Shown: one piece after another, positions 6,576 through 7,056 of the stretch | How positions within the stretch are numbered: position 1 is the stretch's first letter | Layout of the letters: every line of letters starts with the position of its first letter | DNA from: Chloroflexota bacterium | GTDB lineage: Bacteria; Chloroflexota; Limnocylindria; Limnocylindrales; CSP1-4 | Direction of reading: 5' to 3' | NCBI GenBank assembly: GCA_021814735.1 | Contig: JAKAHX010000075.1 | Span: 1 to 7,056, forward strand | Length of the DNA stretch: 7,056 bases | The notes under the pieces: generated by a model | The model's input: only the letters and a program-made list of their open reading frames with translations | Told to the model about the DNA's origin: nothing | The model's database searches: none | Program-made: the position numbers and the translations under genes

Positions 6576-7056
6576 GTGAAGCTCGTCTTCTACACCCACC
6601 GCTACGATGGCCCGCCCGAGGGACCGTGCACCGCCCATGGCGTCGTGGCCGAGCCGCGACCTGACCGTCCCGGGCACATCAACGAGGCCGGCATACGCGT
6701 CGCGGACATGCCCTGCGGCCTCCCCCGGATCGCGCACGAGCAGGGGCCGCTGGCCCATCACGCCTCGAAGCCGCGCGCCGTGAGGATCAGCGAGGCCGAC
6801 CTTGAGCGGTGGCGACGGCCCGCGTTCGGCGCGGACCCGGGCCGATGGCGGATGGTGACGGGCGCCGACGCGGCGCCGGGGCCGTGGGCTGTGCCCGGTG
6901 CCGGGCGGGTCGGCCCGGGGACATCCGGGCGCGTGCCCGACCGGGCCGGGCGGCGACGCGGGCGCCGGGGACCGGACCAGGCCGGCAACCCGGCCGCGGA
7001 CGCCACAGGCGCGTCCGACGTCCGGGTGCTGGTGCCGGACACGTTCCTGTCTCGCC
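6576..7056 (+). CDS. Unrecognised open frame, cut by the window end
   Basis: A plus-strand frame stays open for 160 codons from the GTG at 6576 to the edge without a stop; the nearest in-frame upstream stop is TAG at 6516. By hand count over the first 60 or so codons, G+C is about 79%, 51% and 87% at codon positions 1, 2 and 3. That is the pattern of a real high-GC gene and fits this frame better than the overlapping minus-strand frames. The product begins KLVFYTHRYDGPPEG, has Cys18 and Cys47 and a possible helix ISEADLERW at 71-79. It then becomes rich in Gly, Pro, Arg and Ala (about 95-148) before DVRVLVPDTFLSR. I recognise no family. The GTG overlaps the stop of a tiny frame from the ATG at 6532 (GTGA), and a GGAG lies 13 bases upstream, somewhat far. 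Start and reality are both moderately uncertain; no function is proposed. Confidence 0.5.
   Translation, partial: MKLVFYTHRYDGPPEGPCTAHGVVAEPRPDRPGHINEAGIRVADMPCGLPRIAHEQGPLAHHASKPRAVRISEADLERWRRPAFGADPGRWRMVTGADAAPGPWAVPGAGRVGPGTSGRVPDRAGRRRGRRGPDQAGNPAADATGASDVRVLVPDTFLSR

Noticed and set aside
6510..6761. Minus-strand 83-codon frame opposite the right-edge gene
   Set aside because: Its codon-position G+C pattern is poorer than that of the plus frame, with the highest G+C at position 1. No family is recognised. It remains the main alternative if the plus frame proves false.

Overview
The window is very G+C-rich (about 70% or more by eye) with compact, GC3-biased genes. The look suggests a high-GC Actinomycetota or Chloroflexota bacterium; nothing in the window fixes the phylum. 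I see no rRNA, tRNA, insertion sequence, CRISPR array or phage gene.

Layout. (1) Positions 1-1673, plus strand: the 3' part of a membrane sensor histidine kinase gene, overlapping by 4 bases (ATGA) a complete OmpR/PhoB-type response regulator gene. This is a two-component system with the kinase gene first. (2) About 1780-4641, plus strand: a large membrane-anchored signalling protein with two TM helices, PAS, GAF, PAS, GAF and a C-terminal EAL domain. The EAL metal and catalytic residues are all present and there is no GGDEF domain, so it is predicted to degrade cyclic di-GMP. (3) Positions 4642-4723: a short convergent gap with two small hairpins. (4) Positions 4724-5803, minus strand: a PLP-dependent D-cysteine desulfhydrase-like enzyme with a good ribosome binding site. 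(5) Positions 5811-6062: a non-coding gap dense in hairpins and palindromes. (6) Positions 6063-6410, minus strand: a small protein that looks like a bacterial PH-like domain. (7) Positions 6411-6575: a divergent intergenic region. (8) From 6576 to the window edge, plus strand: an open frame with coding-like base composition and no recognised family, cut by the end of the window.

How the parts work together: the kinase and regulator are clearly one unit. The phosphodiesterase follows on the same strand after a gap of about 100 bases and could be co-transcribed or a target of the regulator, but this is inferred from position only. The desulfhydrase and the small PH-like gene share a strand but are separated by 252 bases of structured DNA, so an operon is uncertain. 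No obviously new defence or mobile system is visible. The least explained parts are the open frame at the right edge and the hairpin cluster at 5894-5958.
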